Shown here piece after piece: positions 17,919-26,507 of a DNA stretch of 64,000 nucleotides. How positions within the stretch are numbered: the stretch's first letter is position 1; every line of letters starts with the position of its first letter. The notes beneath the pieces were generated by a model. The model did not search any database and was not told the origin of the DNA. It saw nothing but the letters and a program-made list of their open reading frames with translations. A program made the translations under genes and the position numbers. The stretch is from Lactonifactor sp050944855 (GTDB lineage Bacteria; Bacillota; Clostridia; Lachnospirales; Lachnospiraceae): NCBI GenBank assembly GCA_050944855.1, contig JBMNRU010000002.1, positions 134,034-198,033 on the forward strand. The letters run 5' to 3'.

Positions 17919-18674
17919 TTATTTTCCATACAATTCCATCTGCGAAAGCAGCTCTTTCATTTCCTGCAAAGGAATCTGACCCGGTGCGGAGGCTGCTCCC
18001 AAAGAAGCAAATGTAAGCGCCGATCCAGTGAGTATGCCGCTGATCCGGCTGATGACGCCAAGTGAGGACATGGACATGGTCACTATCGGTTTCTCACTCT
18101 GGTCTCTCATCTGTACTGTAACCTGCAGTAAACGGAGTACATCCATCTCACTTTGGGGCATAACTGCCAGTTTCAGTACATCCGCACCTTTTTCCTCCAT
18201 CTCATGCAGCTTCTCTTTCATAAACCCATCCGTGGGCGTACATAAAAAGTTATGATGAGACGCAATCACCAAACCGCCGGACTCATGAATGTTTCCGATC
18301 AGATCATCACTGCCCGGCACATCTATCTCCACATCTATCAAAACGGGCTTTTGGCTTTCGGCGGCCATCCGGTTCAGCCTGCAGTAATCCTCCGGAGTAA
18401 TGGACCGGTTCCCTCCCTCTGCTTTTGTGCGGAAGGTAAATAAAAACGGTATTTCGTCCAGCTCATCTTTCAGGCAGGAAAGCATCTCTTCCACTGCATG
18501 AACATCATCCGCTTTCTCATAAAAATCCACACGCCACTCTGCCAGATCCGGTTTTGCATCACGCACAGCAGCCACTTCCTGCAAAATCTCAGCTTCGCAT
18601 CTTCCCACTATGGGAACACATATTTTAGGAATTCCTTCTCCCAGTACCAGTTTATCTATCCTTAATCGATTCAT
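17919..18674 (-). CDS. aroD: 3-Dehydroquinate dehydratase, type I
   Basis: AroD converts 3-dehydroquinate to 3-dehydroshikimate in the shikimate pathway through a Schiff base. The 251-residue protein has the type I features: KICVPIVG near the start, the substrate-binding EWRVDFYE, the catalytic histidine in ASHHNF and the Schiff-base lysine in DVLKLAVMP, then PIVTMSMSSLGVISR and the C-terminal FASLGAASAPGQIP. The ATG follows AAGGAGG. It is divergent from aroE, the next enzyme of the pathway. Confidence 0.95.
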   Translation of the reverse strand: MNRLRIDKLVLGEGIPKICVPIVGRCEAEILQEVAAVRDAKPDLAEWRVDFYEKADDVHAVEEMLSCLKDELDEIPFLFTFRTKAEGGNRSITPEDYCRLNRMAAESQKPVLIDVEIDVPGSDDLIGNIHESGGLVIASHHNFLCTPTDGFMKEKLHEMEEKGADVLKLAVMPQSEMDVLRLLQVTVQMRDQSEKPIVTMSMSSLGVISRISGILTGSALTFASLGAASAPGQIPLQEMKELLSQMELYGK

Positions 18675-18752
18675 ATGACTGCCTTCCTCCTTATCGCTAT
18701 TAACAGATTATACTTTTACAATCCATCTGTAAAGAAAAAAATACAAGATGAA

Positions 18753-18782
18753 TTGACATCTTCCCCCGATGGGAAGTAATAT
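18753..18782 (+). promoter_or_regulatory. aroE promoter with a dyad in the spacer
   Basis: TTGACA (18753-18758) and TAATAT (18777-18782) are 18 bp apart. The spacer holds an inverted repeat CTTCCC (18760-18765) / GGGAAG (18771-18776), placed where a repressor would block RNA polymerase. The promoter call is fair; the operator role is inference. Confidence 0.5.
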
Positions 18783-18823
18783 GAAAACAGCATAATAAAT
18801 AAACATACGGAAGGATATCAATT

Positions 18824-19699
18824 ATGGACAAAACAATTACCGGCCATACCGGCCTTACTGCATTACTGGGAAGCCCCGTAGCACACAGTATTTCTCCCAT
18901 GATGCACAATGAAAGTTTTCAGCTGCTGAATTTGGACTATGTCTATCTCTGTTTTGATATAAAGGAAGAACAGCTGGAAACGGCTGTCAACGGTTTGAAA
19001 ACCATGGGCATCCGCGGCTTTAACCTGACCATGCCGAATAAAAATAAAATTGTGGAAATGCTGGATGAATTGTCTCCCGCTGCAAAAATGATCGGAGCCG
19101 TAAATACCGTCCTCCACGAGAACGGCAGATTGATCGGCTATAATACAGACGGTATCGGATTTACGCGTTCCGTTGCGGACGCCGGGCATACAATCGCAGG
19201 CCAAACACTCACCTTAATGGGGGCCGGCGGTGCAGCTACCGCCATTGCTGCCCAGACAGCTTTAGACGGCGCCGCTGTTTTAAATATCTTTGCCCGTCCT
19301 ACCAGTCGTTTCTGGGAACGCACCTGCAGACTGGTCAGAAACATCAATGAAACCACATCCTGCAAGGCATATTTATACGATAATGCAGATGATACACAGC
19401 TTCACACCAGCTTAGAAAACAGTCATATGCTGATCAATGCCACTTCCGTAGGCATGGCGCCGAACACAGATGCTTCTATCATTCCAGACGCTTCTTATTT
19501 TCATCCAAACCTGGTAGTGGCAGACGTCATCTACAATCCCCAAGAAACCAAACTGCTGAAAATGGCCCGGGAAGCAGGATGCGCCACCTTTAACGGTATG
19601 TACATGCTGCTCTATCAGGGCGCAGAAGCCTTTAAGATCTGGACCGGAAAAGAAATGCCGGTAGAGACGATAAAAGAAAAATATTTTCGTACAGTATAG
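18824..19699 (+). CDS. aroE: Shikimate dehydrogenase
   Basis: AroE reduces 3-dehydroshikimate to shikimate with NADPH. The 291-residue protein starts with LLGSPVAHSISPMMHNESF, the shikimate-binding block, and has the catalytic lysine region NLTMPNKNKIVEMLDELS, AVNTVLHENGRLIGYNTDG, the nucleotide-binding LMGAGGAATAIA and the C-terminal GMYMLLYQGAEAFKIWTG. The TMPNK sequence (usually TxPxK) keeps the catalytic Lys. The ATG follows AAGGA. It is transcribed away from aroD and ends at a shared terminator with the MATE gene. Confidence 0.95.
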   Translation: MDKTITGHTGLTALLGSPVAHSISPMMHNESFQLLNLDYVYLCFDIKEEQLETAVNGLKTMGIRGFNLTMPNKNKIVEMLDELSPAAKMIGAVNTVLHENGRLIGYNTDGIGFTRSVADAGHTIAGQTLTLMGAGGAATAIAAQTALDGAAVLNIFARPTSRFWERTCRLVRNINETTSCKAYLYDNADDTQLHTSLENSHMLINATSVGMAPNTDASIIPDASYFHPNLVVADVIYNPQETKLLKMAREAGCATFNGMYMLLYQGAEAFKIWTGKEMPVETIKEKYFRTV

Positions 19700-19704
19700 T
19701 AATA

Positions 19705-19763
19705 CCTCTGCTCCTTTTCACATTTGGGGATCACCTCATTTGCAGAAGGAGCAGAGGCTTTTG
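19705..19763. terminator. Terminator between convergent aroE and the MATE gene
   Basis: A perfect 12-bp stem CCTCTGCTCCTT (19705-19716) with AAGGAGCAGAGG (19746-19757) is followed by CTTTTGTTTT on the plus strand. Confidence 0.75.
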
Positions 19764-19780
19764 TTTTACACCGGACCACG

Positions 19781-21091
19781 TTACTTTACTTCGATTTGGC
19801 AGACTTTGCTTCTTTCAAAAATGATACAGCTCGCCGCTGCAAACAGTTCTGTGAGAGGAAAAGTCCACCAGACTGCTTTTAATCTCGCAAAATGCAGAAG
19901 CCATGCCAGCGGAACCAACAGGATGACCTGTCGTAAGACAATCACAAAGACACTGAACTTCATCTTTGCAATACCCTGCAGATGGGAGGTCACAACAATG
20001 GTGATTCCTGCGGGAACAAAGCTGAGAGAAATGACACGAAATGCATATTCTCCTATCTGCAGCAATTCTTTTTTACCGAAAAAAACAGTAAGCAGCGACT
20101 GTGGAAACAGCAGGAACACAAGGGATGCTGCCAGCATCAGTCCGGCAGAAAACATAACAGCAAATTTAACCGTTTGTTGAATGCGCTGTGTCTGCCCTGC
20201 ACCGAAATTGTAACTGATCACAGGAAGCAGGACTTGTTGGAAACCCAACAGTGGGATAAAGAAAAATGACTGGATTTTATAATAAATTCCGAGTACTGTT
20301 ACCGCATCCTCTGAAAAGAGCGCCAGTATCATATTCAGTCCGACAATATACAGCGTGCAAAGAGACTGTGTTACGATGGACCCGATCCCGTTCTGATAAA
20401 TCTGAAAGCAAGTGCTTCTGTTCCACTTTCCTCGCCGCGGGTATATCCTTCTGACGCCAGCCAGTGTTATAAACATAGCCACCCATTGCCCAAGGACGGT
20501 TGCAATGGCGGCTCCGGCAATTCCCAGAGAAGGCGCGCCAAATAATCCGAAAATCAAAACAGGGTCAAGAATAATATTGATAACAGCCCCGATTACCTGT
20601 GCTGCCATAGGACGCGCCATATTTCCCTTGGCCTGCAAAATTTTCGTGCAGATTGACTCTACAAAAAGACCCAGAGAACCCGCAAAGATAATGTTCATAT
20701 AGATTATCCCCTGTGTGTTGACAAGCTCATTCGCAGAAGACATCCGAAAATAGTTATCAGACAGAAAAGCTCCCAAAACGGCAAACAACAGGAAATGAGA
20801 CAGCGCCAGAACCAGACCGCAGGTCACGATGCCAGACTGCTTTTCTTTCTCACCCTGCCCGTCCATTCTGGAGATCAACAGATTTACTCCCACACCGGTG
20901 CCTGTCGCAAGAGCTGTCATTAGAAGTTGTACCGGATAAACAATAGAAAGTGCTGTCAGCCCTTCGCCGGAATACCGGGCAACGAAAAAACTATCTACAA
21001 TATTATAGATGGCCTGAATCAGCAACGCCAGCATAACGGGCGGGGAAAGCCTTAAAAGAAGACGCTTTATTGGGGTACGTGTCATGTCCAT
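19781..21091 (-). CDS. MATE-family efflux transporter
   Basis: A 436-residue multidrug/sodium-type antiporter with twelve predicted membrane helices. The first helices read LLLRLSPPVMLALLIQAIYNIVDSFFVA, the typical MATE start, with the family block GAVINIILDPVLIFGL in helix 5-6. Substrates are usually cationic drugs or metabolites. Its own promoter has the 19-bp spacer typical of MerR-type activation and the MerR gene lies directly upstream, so expression is probably inducible. Confidence 0.88.
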   Translation of the reverse strand: MDMTRTPIKRLLLRLSPPVMLALLIQAIYNIVDSFFVARYSGEGLTALSIVYPVQLLMTALATGTGVGVNLLISRMDGQGEKEKQSGIVTCGLVLALSHFLLFAVLGAFLSDNYFRMSSANELVNTQGIIYMNIIFAGSLGLFVESICTKILQAKGNMARPMAAQVIGAVINIILDPVLIFGLFGAPSLGIAGAAIATVLGQWVAMFITLAGVRRIYPRRGKWNRSTCFQIYQNGIGSIVTQSLCTLYIVGLNMILALFSEDAVTVLGIYYKIQSFFFIPLLGFQQVLLPVISYNFGAGQTQRIQQTVKFAVMFSAGLMLAASLVFLLFPQSLLTVFFGKKELLQIGEYAFRVISLSFVPAGITIVVTSHLQGIAKMKFSVFVIVLRQVILLVPLAWLLHFARLKAVWWTFPLTELFAAASCIIFERSKVCQIEVK

Positions 21092-21130
21092 GTCTGTTCA
21101 TTACTCCTTTGTTTCATGTTTCTATGGCGA

Positions 21131-21161
21131 ATTATAAAGCATGGAGTAGCTACACGGTCAA
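21131..21161 (-). promoter_or_regulatory. MerR-type promoter of the MATE gene (19-bp spacer, central palindrome)
   Basis: On the minus strand TTGACC (21161-21156), a spacer of exactly 19 bp and TATAAT (21136-21131) are seen. The spacer carries the perfect palindrome GTAGCTAC near its centre. Long 19-bp spacers with a dyad are the hallmark of promoters twisted open by MerR-family activators. Confidence 0.75.
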
Positions 21162-21173
21162 GACTTTTTTTAT

Positions 21174-21995
21174 TCAAGGTAAATCTTTTATCAAATGCGC
21201 CCTGATCTCGCAGTAATACTGATGGATGTATTTGAAAAGCTGAAACCCAAGCTCTTCTGCAATTACAAAATCTGTCGTAAATCCATTCTCTTCCATCCAG
21301 ATCAGCAACGAAGAAAAGTCTGTCTCTTCATCCCGAATACAAACCGTCAAGACAGCATAATCTCCGCCGGGAAGCCGGTAAAGATGTTCCGGCCGGATGC
21401 CGGAATAGTCCTCATCCGGTAATTTCACATATTCCCGCCGCTTCAACAGCTTATTTTGGGCAACCCGGTCAACATCCAAAAAATATCCGTAGGTTCTGCG
21501 AATAAAATGTTTGTCCTGCATTTCCTCTTTCAGCACTTCCTGCAGATTGGCATGATAAGAGGAATCCTCCCTGGTCTGACTTCCCACAATGACAATCTCT
21601 GCTTCCCGATGTTCCAGACTAACGGAAGTATCTGTAGATTTCAGTTTAATGTACTCGTTCTCCCTTCCGTACCAGTCGATATCTTCGGCAACCTTCTGAT
21701 AATATTTGCTCAGGCGCAAGGCTTCTTGCTGGTACTCCATAAGAAGGGCAACGACTTTGTCATTGTCTTGAAAGGAAAGGATCTGCTTTACCTTTTCCAA
21801 CGGGATGCCAAGACGGCGGCAGGTCGTAATAATATCTAACTGATACATATTCCAACGGGAAAAGTAACTGTAATGGTTTTGCGGATCAATATAATCCGGC
21901 GTTATAAGGCCGGACTTAATATAAAAATGCAGGGTATCTTTTGATATACCGGTGATTTTACTTGCCTCTCCAATCTGATATCCATATTTCAACAT
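21174..21995 (-). CDS. MerR-family regulator with effector-binding domain
   Basis: A 273-residue regulator. The N-terminal MerR helix-turn-helix reads IGEASKITGISKDTLHFYIKSGLITPDYID, followed by the wing and a dimerisation coiled coil (~80-120). The C-terminal half (~125-273) is of the GyrI-like/BmrR ligand-binding kind that accepts hydrophobic or cationic compounds. It precedes the MATE gene on the same strand, and the MATE promoter is of MerR type. Together they form a drug-responsive efflux module. The start follows GAGGTG. The repeat array lies immediately upstream. Confidence 0.85.
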   Translation of the reverse strand: MLKYGYQIGEASKITGISKDTLHFYIKSGLITPDYIDPQNHYSYFSRWNMYQLDIITTCRRLGIPLEKVKQILSFQDNDKVVALLMEYQQEALRLSKYYQKVAEDIDWYGRENEYIKLKSTDTSVSLEHREAEIVIVGSQTREDSSYHANLQEVLKEEMQDKHFIRRTYGYFLDVDRVAQNKLLKRREYVKLPDEDYSGIRPEHLYRLPGGDYAVLTVCIRDEETDFSSLLIWMEENGFTTDFVIAEELGFQLFKYIHQYYCEIRAHLIKDLP

Positions 21996-22055
21996 CTACA
22001 CACCTCACAAAATATAAAATTACATTAACTATATCACTGCCTCACACAATCTTTT

Positions 22056-22812
22056 CATCAGATAGATTCTAGTTTTATATAAATTCTAGATGCCTACTCA
22101 GGGCCTTTCATCAGATAGATTCTAGCTTTGCATGAATTCTAGATGACCTACTCGGGCCTTTCATCAGATAGATTCTAGCTTTATATGAATTCTAGATGAC
22201 CTACTCAAGGCCTTTGCATCAGATAGATTCTAGTTTTGTATGAATTCTAGCTGACCAACTCGATTTTTTCGTCAGATAGATTCTAATTTTGTATGAATTC
22301 TAGCTGACCAACTCGATCTTTTCATCAGATAGATTCTAACTTTAAAGGAATTCTAGATGCCTACTCAGGGCCTTTCATCAGATAGATTCTAGTTTTGTAT
22401 GAATTCTAGCTGACCAACTCGATCTTTTCATCAGATAGATTCTAACTTTAAAGGAATTCTAGATGACTAACTCGGGCCTTTCATCAGATAGATTCTAGTT
22501 TTGTATGAATTCTAGCTGACCAACTCGATCTTTTCATCAGATAGATTCTAACTTTAAAGGAATTCTAGATGACTAACTCGGGCCTTTCATCAGATAGATT
22601 CTAGTTTTGTATGAATTCTAGATGACCTACTCAATCTTTTCATCAGATAGATTCTAGTTTTGAAAAAGTTCTAGCTAACCAACTCAATTTTTTCATCAGC
22701 TAGATTCTAATCCTGGTGGAGTTCTATCTAACCAACTTGATTTTTTCGTCAGATAAATTCTAGTTTTGAAAAAGTTCTAGCTGATCAGCCCCCCCGACAA
22801 CCTTTTTAGCAG
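22056..22812. repeat. 53-bp tandem repeat array (about 14 units)
   Basis: Units start at 22056, 22109, 22162, 22217, 22270, 22323, 22376, 22429, 22482, 22535, 22588, 22641, 22694 and 22747, i.e. every 53 bp apart from one 55-bp unit; a degenerate fifteenth begins near 22807. Each opens with CATCAGATAGATTCTA and contains a second (G)AATTCTAG 17 bp later. The 5' TCAGATAGATTC and 3' GAATTCTAGCTGA can pair, so every unit can form a hairpin. Units at 22376 and 22482 are identical, as are 22429 and 22535, giving a 106-bp higher-order repeat. The period is not a multiple of three and frames are not kept, so it is non-coding. It lies between the merR start and the ftsZ terminator. Confidence 0.93.
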
Positions 22813-22936
22813 ATAACTTTTTATTGGTTTCCTCCAACATTGAAATTATACCACTACACACGGTCCGGTATATGGCGGTTCAATCAGCTTAACAAGCTAT
22901 ATTTCGATGTAATAGTTTTTCATAAAGAGTAGTCCA

Positions 22937-22967
22937 AAAAAAGAGAACGCCCAGCGTTCTCTTTTTT
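22937..22967. terminator. ftsZ terminator
   Basis: AAAAAAGAGAACGC (22937-22950) pairs perfectly with GCGTTCTCTTTTTT (22954-22967), a 14-bp stem with a 3-base loop and T6. It ends the ftsZ transcript and works in both directions. Confidence 0.9.
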
Positions 22968-22976
22968 ATCTTTCTA

Positions 22977-24143
22977 TTACTGTCTTCTTTTTAAGAAATC
23001 CGGAATCTGAATATCTTTCTTCGGCACATTGCTGGTGATCGGAGTTGGTGCTGTCAATGTCGGCATCGTAAAGGCAGGCTGTGTCAATGTAGGCTGTACC
23101 GGTGTCTCTGCTGCTTGTACCGGTTCTTCCTTAACTACTTTTGCCTCACTCTTTTTCTTTGCTCCGCGTACTACAGATGCCTGTCTTGTGGTTGCATCAT
23201 CCAAACCTGTGGCGATAACTGTAATTCTGGCGTAATCTGCTTCTCTGTCATCATACATAGCACCAAAGATGATATTTGCATCTTCTCCTGCCAGATTCTG
23301 AACATAACTTGCTGCATCGTTGGCATCCATCAGGGAAATGTCACCGGAGATGTTAATAATAACATGAGTAGCGCCTTCGATGGTTGTCTCCAGCAATGGA
23401 CTGGACACTGCCTGCTGCACTGCCTCCAGCGCTTTCTCATCGCCTTTAGCCTCACCGATACCGATGTGAGCCACACCTTTATCTGTCATGACTGTCTGTA
23501 CATCAGCGAAGTCAAGGTTGATCAATGCCGGCAGGTTAATCAGGTCTGTAATGCCCTGCACTGCCTGCTGAAGTACTTCATCCGCCTTCTTCAAAGCTTC
23601 CGGCATAGTGGTACGACGATCTACGATTTCCAATAATTTATCATTAGGGATGATAATCAGAGTATCTACATTGTCTTTTAACGCTTCGATGCCGGTCAGA
23701 GCATTGCTCATACGTGTCTTTGCTTCAAAACGGAAAGGCTTTGTCACAACACCAACGGTCAGGATTCCCATTTCTTTTGCAATGCCTGCAACGATAGGAG
23801 CCGCACCTGTACCGGTTCCGCCGCCCATACCGCAAGTTACGAATACCATATCCGCACCCTGCATGATCTGACGGATCTCTTCCATACTTTCTTCAGCTGC
23901 CTTCTGTCCAACTTCCGGCTTTGCTCCTGCGCCCAATCCTTTGGTCAGCTTTTCTCCGATCTGTAATACAGTAGGAGCTTTACATAAAGTCAGGGCCTGT
24001 TTATCTGTATTAATTCCGACAAATTCTACGCCGGCAATCGCTTCTTCTACCATGCGGTTTACAGCATTATTACCTGCACCGCCGACACCTATTACTATAA
24101 TCTTAGCAGATGATTCTGCTTCATTTGACATGATCTCTAACAA
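22977..24143 (-). CDS. ftsZ: Cell division protein FtsZ
   Basis: FtsZ is the tubulin-like GTPase that forms the division ring. The 388-residue protein has IIVIGVGGAGNNAVNRM, the GTP-binding signature GGGTGTG at 107-113, the T7 catalytic loop NLDFADVQTVM, a variable linker rich in P and T, and the C-terminal tail IPDFLKRR that docks membrane anchors. The start is most likely TTG at 24143, seven bases after AAGGAGG; an ATG four codons later has poor spacing. It has its own sigma-A promoter. The usual partner ftsA is absent here. Confidence 0.97.
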   Translation of the reverse strand: MLEIMSNEAESSAKIIVIGVGGAGNNAVNRMVEEAIAGVEFVGINTDKQALTLCKAPTVLQIGEKLTKGLGAGAKPEVGQKAAEESMEEIRQIMQGADMVFVTCGMGGGTGTGAAPIVAGIAKEMGILTVGVVTKPFRFEAKTRMSNALTGIEALKDNVDTLIIIPNDKLLEIVDRRTTMPEALKKADEVLQQAVQGITDLINLPALINLDFADVQTVMTDKGVAHIGIGEAKGDEKALEAVQQAVSSPLLETTIEGATHVIINISGDISLMDANDAASYVQNLAGEDANIIFGAMYDDREADYARITVIATGLDDATTRQASVVRGAKKKSEAKVVKEEPVQAAETPVQPTLTQPAFTMPTLTAPTPITSNVPKKDIQIPDFLKRRQ

Positions 24144-24203
24144 AGTACTTCCTCCTTTTTAACTTCCCTCGTAACAGAATACTAAACATACTCATATAGA
24201 TAT

Positions 24204-24232
24204 ATAATATAGTTTTTTAAAAAATTAATCAA
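24204..24232 (-). promoter_or_regulatory. Sigma-A promoter of ftsZ
   Basis: On the minus strand TTGATT (24232-24227), a 17-bp A+T-rich spacer and TATTAT (24209-24204) lie about 60 bp upstream of the ftsZ start. Confidence 0.6.
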
Positions 24233-24307
24233 CTAGAAATTAGCATTTTTCATAAAAAATTAGGAATTCCGTCACCATTTCTTCATCTCTGATTCTGATT
24301 TTCCGAA

Positions 24308-25141
24308 TTATTCCTCCTCATCCTCCAAAATGTCTTCTTCACTGGAATCCTCTCCGGAACTATCTTCTTCTGCAACATCCTCTACGATCTCGCCTTCCTC
24401 AATACTTTTTTCAAAAGTAATGGTGCTGGTCTGTGTCGTAACTCCCTCCAGATGAAGAACGCCATCCATACCTTCCAATTCCGGCAGGATTGCCGCCAGG
24501 TGGGTCACTTTTTCTTCCATCTCACTGTCTTTTCCCAGCTGTACGATGATGCCATCAAAATACAGGGTAATATTATACGCTTCATTCAGCAAAATCCGAT
24601 CCGGTTCCAGACCATTTTTCGTAATCATGCGGGTAACACCCACAATGCTCTGAAAAACAGACTCATTTCCCACAGAAAGCTTGTCTCCCACCTGTACATG
24701 GTCAAACTTTAATCCTTCAATACGGGGGATTCCCTCCAATGCCTCTGACGTACTTTCCTGTATCACACCTTTTTTATCAAAATAGAAATAGCCGTCCAGA
24801 TACTGTACATATCCTTCTAACTGTTTCTCCGTAACGTGGATGCAGATGGAATCGTGTCCCTTCTGCTCCACCGTTATTTTTTTCAAAAATGGTACATTTG
24901 CCGCCCGTCCGCTGTAGTCTTTATGACTGAGCAGATACGTATTGGATGCCAGCGGCCCCTGCAGCACCAGCTCCTTTACTTCCTCTTCCGTCAAGTACTT
25001 ATTTCCTTTTATTTCCACCGTACGAAGCTGAAAATAAAGAATAAAAGTAAGCAATGCTGCCAAGAGCGCGGCTCCCATCACGGAGACTGCTATTTTCCAT
25101 ATTTTTCGATCGATTCTCTTCAGATATTTCGATTTTTTCAT
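24308..25141 (-). CDS. ftsQ: Cell division protein FtsQ/DivIB
   Basis: A 277-residue bitopic membrane protein of the division complex. A basic N-terminus (MKKSKYLKRIDRKIWK) and one membrane helix (~18-40) are followed by a POTRA domain (VEIKGNKYLTEEEVKELVLQ) and the FtsQ beta domain. The last ~30 residues are almost all Glu, Asp and Ser. FtsQ/DivIB works with FtsL and DivIC to activate septal synthesis by FtsW and PBP2B. It follows murA by 29 bp, so both share transcripts. Confidence 0.88.
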   Translation of the reverse strand: MKKSKYLKRIDRKIWKIAVSVMGAALLAALLTFILYFQLRTVEIKGNKYLTEEEVKELVLQGPLASNTYLLSHKDYSGRAANVPFLKKITVEQKGHDSICIHVTEKQLEGYVQYLDGYFYFDKKGVIQESTSEALEGIPRIEGLKFDHVQVGDKLSVGNESVFQSIVGVTRMITKNGLEPDRILLNEAYNITLYFDGIIVQLGKDSEMEEKVTHLAAILPELEGMDGVLHLEGVTTQTSTITFEKSIEEGEIVEDVAEEDSSGEDSSEEDILEDEEE

Positions 25142-25170
25142 GTTGTTTATGATTCCCTCTGTCCGGGCAG

Positions 25171-26427
25171 CTATCTCTTTTCCAGACGTCCGCCCAGCTT
25201 TTCTATATCTTCACATATATTTGCATAACCCCGTTCAATGAAATGACGGTTACAGATCAAAGTCTCTCCCTTTGCTGACAGGCCGGCGATCACAAGTGCG
25301 GCGCCGCCTCGCAGTTCAAAAGCATTTACCTCGCATCCGGTAAGTTCTTCTCTTCCTTCAATGTAGGCATCCCGTTGATCCACATGGATACAGGCGCCCA
25401 TTTTCTGAAGTTCCTGAACTACTTTAAAACGATCCTCAAACACCGTTTCCCTTACATGACTCCTGCCCGGTATTCCGGCCAGCACAGCCAGCAGCGGAGA
25501 CTGCATATCGGTGGGAAATCCGGGGTAAATCTCCGTCTCCACATAATCCAGGGGACGGACTTCCTCCTGGCTGCACAGGGATAGTGTACCACCATTCACT
25601 TTGTATTGTCCACCTATTTTCTTATACACACGGAGAATGGCCCGCATTTCCTGAAGCGGCGGATTTTCAATTACAATACTTCCTCTGGTGGCTGCGCAGG
25701 CACACAGATAAGTCCCGGCCACGATCCGGTCAGCCGGTACCGTAAACTCCACATCCCGAAGAGAAGTAACTCCCTGTATTTCCAGACGTGAAGTGCCGAT
25801 TCCCCGTATGTCCGCACCCATCTCGGTCAGAATACGACAGAGCCATACCACCTCCGGCTCTATGGCACATCCTTCCAAAATGGTAACTCCCGGGGCAAGT
25901 ACCGCTGCCAGTACCGCATTTTGACTGGCTCCTACACTGGAACGGGGGAAAAATATCCGGCCGCCGCCTTTTGGTGTTCCCCGTGCACGGAGCATCCCCT
26001 CTTCTTCCCATACCTTTATGCCCAGTTCAGACAACGCATGAATATGAAAATCAATGGGACGCCTTCCAATCACACACCCTCCGGGGTAAGGAATGGTCAC
26101 CTCCTGCTTTCGTCCCAACAAAGCACCCAATAAAATAATGGAGGAGCGCATCCGGCTCCCCAATTCCGCCTCGATTCGGCTGCTTGTTATGTTCCCGGCA
26201 TCCAGATACAGGGTATTGCCTTCCCAGTATGTCACGACTCCCAAATGCCGCAGAATTGCTTCCATGCATCGAACATCGGAGATAGGCGGACAATTGTGAA
26301 GTATGGTAACTCCCTCATGTAAAAGTGCGGCTGCCATAAGAGGCAGGGCAGCATTTTTGGATCCCTGTATGTATACGGAGCCCTGTAAAGGCTTTCCTCC
26401 TTCTATTCGGATACTGTCACTGTCCAA
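25171..26427 (-). CDS. murA: UDP-N-acetylglucosamine 1-carboxyvinyltransferase
   Basis: MurA makes the first committed peptidoglycan precursor by transferring enolpyruvate to UDP-GlcNAc. The ~418-residue protein shows IQGSKNAALPLMAAALL with the substrate-binding Lys-Asn, RPIDFHIHALSELG, FPRSSVGASQNAVLAA and TEIYPGFPTDMQSPLLA. The loop cysteine attacked by fosfomycin is not in its usual 'CAIG' form: the region reads GGCVIGRRPID, which keeps the Cys. The start is uncertain: TTG at 26427 has GGAG eight bases upstream; a TTG at 26448 has none. Some Clostridia carry two murA genes; only one is here. It precedes ftsQ. Confidence 0.9.
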   Translation of the reverse strand: MDSDSIRIEGGKPLQGSVYIQGSKNAALPLMAAALLHEGVTILHNCPPISDVRCMEAILRHLGVVTYWEGNTLYLDAGNITSSRIEAELGSRMRSSIILLGALLGRKQEVTIPYPGGCVIGRRPIDFHIHALSELGIKVWEEEGMLRARGTPKGGGRIFFPRSSVGASQNAVLAAVLAPGVTILEGCAIEPEVVWLCRILTEMGADIRGIGTSRLEIQGVTSLRDVEFTVPADRIVAGTYLCACAATRGSIVIENPPLQEMRAILRVYKKIGGQYKVNGGTLSLCSQEEVRPLDYVETEIYPGFPTDMQSPLLAVLAGIPGRSHVRETVFEDRFKVVQELQKMGACIHVDQRDAYIEGREELTGCEVNAFELRGGAALVIAGLSAKGETLICNRHFIERGYANICEDIEKLGGRLEKR

Positions 26428-26476
26428 TCCATACACTCCATTTCCCAAAATTATCGAACTATTTCATTTCTATTCT

Positions 26477-26507
26477 ATTATATGCACACGAAAGAGATAT
26501 GTGTCAC
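26477..26507 (-). promoter_or_regulatory. Possible murA promoter
   Basis: On the minus strand a perfect TATAAT (26482-26477) lies 18-19 bp after a TGACAC/GTGACA -35-like element overlapping the end of ftsW. The spacing is long, so this is tentative. Confidence 0.35.

Noticed and set aside
22056..22812. Repeat array as a CRISPR
   Set aside because: In a CRISPR the spacers are unique. Here the whole 53-bp unit repeats, including the would-be spacer, and no cas gene is near.
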